Shown here in pieces: positions 6,538-6,811 of a stretch of DNA of 6,811 bases (positions are counted from its first letter, which is position 1; each line of letters opens with the position of its first letter). A program made the position numbers and the translations under genes. This DNA comes from Ruaniaceae bacterium (GTDB lineage Bacteria; Actinomycetota; Actinomycetes; Actinomycetales; Actinomycetaceae), in assembly GCA_030450655.1 (NCBI GenBank), contig JAKDIE010000075.1, positions 1 to 6,811 of the forward strand, given 5' to 3'. Below the pieces are notes generated by a model. The model was not told where the DNA came from. It saw only the letters and a program-made list of their open reading frames with translations, and made no database searches.

Positions 6538-6603
6538 GGCTGACGGCCACACCGCGAGTGCACCGTCCCGCGCCCGGCGCCCACGGGTTCCGAGCCGGTG
6601 CGG

Positions 6604-6701
6604 TGCGGTTTTCCTGAGGGTGGTCAGAGTTCCGGGGGTTTGGGCCGCCGTCGGGCGTCTTTGGCCCGGAAAGTGCCGAAACTCTGACCACCCTGGGGTT
6701 T
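6604..6701. repeat. Palindromic repeat element, copy 1
   Basis: A 19-base arm AGGGTGGTCAGAGTTCCGG (6617-6635) is the inverse complement of 6676-6694 with one mismatch at 6632. The arms enclose a 40-base centre that itself contains a GGGCC / GGCCC inverted pair (6642-6646, 6663-6667). Flanking bases shared with copy 2 are the 22 bases 6604-6625 on the left and the 31 bases 6671-6701 on the right. No coding potential is evident, and no transposase is nearby. It could be a REP/MITE-like intergenic element, or paired binding sites upstream of coaA. The 63 bases between coaA and this copy (6541-6603) show only a weak six-base inverted pair, GCACCG at 6560-6565 with CGGTGC at 6596-6601. Confidence 0.85.
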
Positions 6702-6708
6702 CTGGTGC

Positions 6709-6805
6709 TGCGGTTTTCCTGAGGGTGGTCGCAGTTTCGGGGTTTGTGGGCGCTATCGGGCGATATCGGGCCAAAAGTGCCGAAACTCTGACCACCCTGG
6801 GGTTT
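6709..6805. repeat. Palindromic repeat element, copy 2
   Basis: This is the same element as copy 1, in the same orientation about 105 bases on. The left arm (6722-6740) pairs with 6780-6798 with two adjacent mismatches (GC at 6731-6732). The 39-base centre differs more from copy 1 but keeps TCGGGCG at the same offset (6756-6762). The right-hand 31 bases (6775-6805) are identical to those of copy 1. The window ends six bases later, so further copies may follow. Confidence 0.85.
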
Positions 6806-6811
6806 GGGCGG

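Noticed and set aside
6571..6608. tRNA-like stretch around CGGGTTCCGAGCCGG
   Set aside because: It is superficially like a T-arm, but the loop does not fit GTTCRANNC and no acceptor, D or anticodon arm can be folded around it.
6137..6795. Minus-strand open frames starting MVRVSAL within the repeats upstream of coaA
   Set aside because: Both begin in the duplicated palindrome, which explains their shared start. The 184-codon one then runs in another frame across coaA. They show no protein-like features.

Overview
This is a GC-rich chromosomal window from an actinobacterium, and every protein in it is consistent with that. The evidence is the rplM-rpsI-glmM order, an acidic N-terminal extension on S9, a protein resembling the actinobacterial DUF5709 family, a type I pantothenate kinase, frequent GTG starts and several genes without a Shine-Dalgarno. 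The S9 sequence recalls Actinomycetaceae or Bifidobacteriaceae, but I cannot name a genus. There are eight genes. All look intact, and I see no insertion sequence, phage gene, CRISPR array, tRNA or rRNA.

Layout: bases 1-750 (+) encode a ROK-family sugar kinase-like protein. Its 3' end overlaps by 38 bp the end of a convergent ten-helix EamA/DMT transporter (713-1636, -). Upstream of the transporter on the same strand is a very acidic 151-residue DUF5709-like protein (1717-2172, -). A 188-base divergent intergenic region separates it from the ribosomal protein operon rplM-rpsI (2361-3314, +). That region holds a candidate promoter and a stable hairpin just before the rplM start. The operon ends in a strong intrinsic terminator with a UUCG loop. 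Next come glmM (3488-4840, +) with its own Shine-Dalgarno, and 41 bases later a DedA/VTT membrane protein (4882-5502, +). Convergent to this pair is coaA (5599-6525, -). The 286 bases upstream of coaA hold two tandem copies of a ~98-base imperfect palindrome that runs to the window edge.

How the genes relate: rplM and rpsI make 50S protein L13 and 30S protein S9. GlmM makes glucosamine-1-phosphate for UDP-GlcNAc and peptidoglycan. The DedA-type protein may recycle the lipid carrier used by the same pathway. CoaA commits pantothenate to coenzyme A. The ROK, EamA and DUF5709-like genes have no obvious shared pathway.

The window is mostly ordinary housekeeping DNA, and I found no convincing new multi-gene system. 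The signals most worth a second look are the tandem palindromic repeats at 6604-6805, a shared leaderless-type start on the three minus-strand genes, the hairpin before rplM, and a replaced histidine in the ROK active-site motif.
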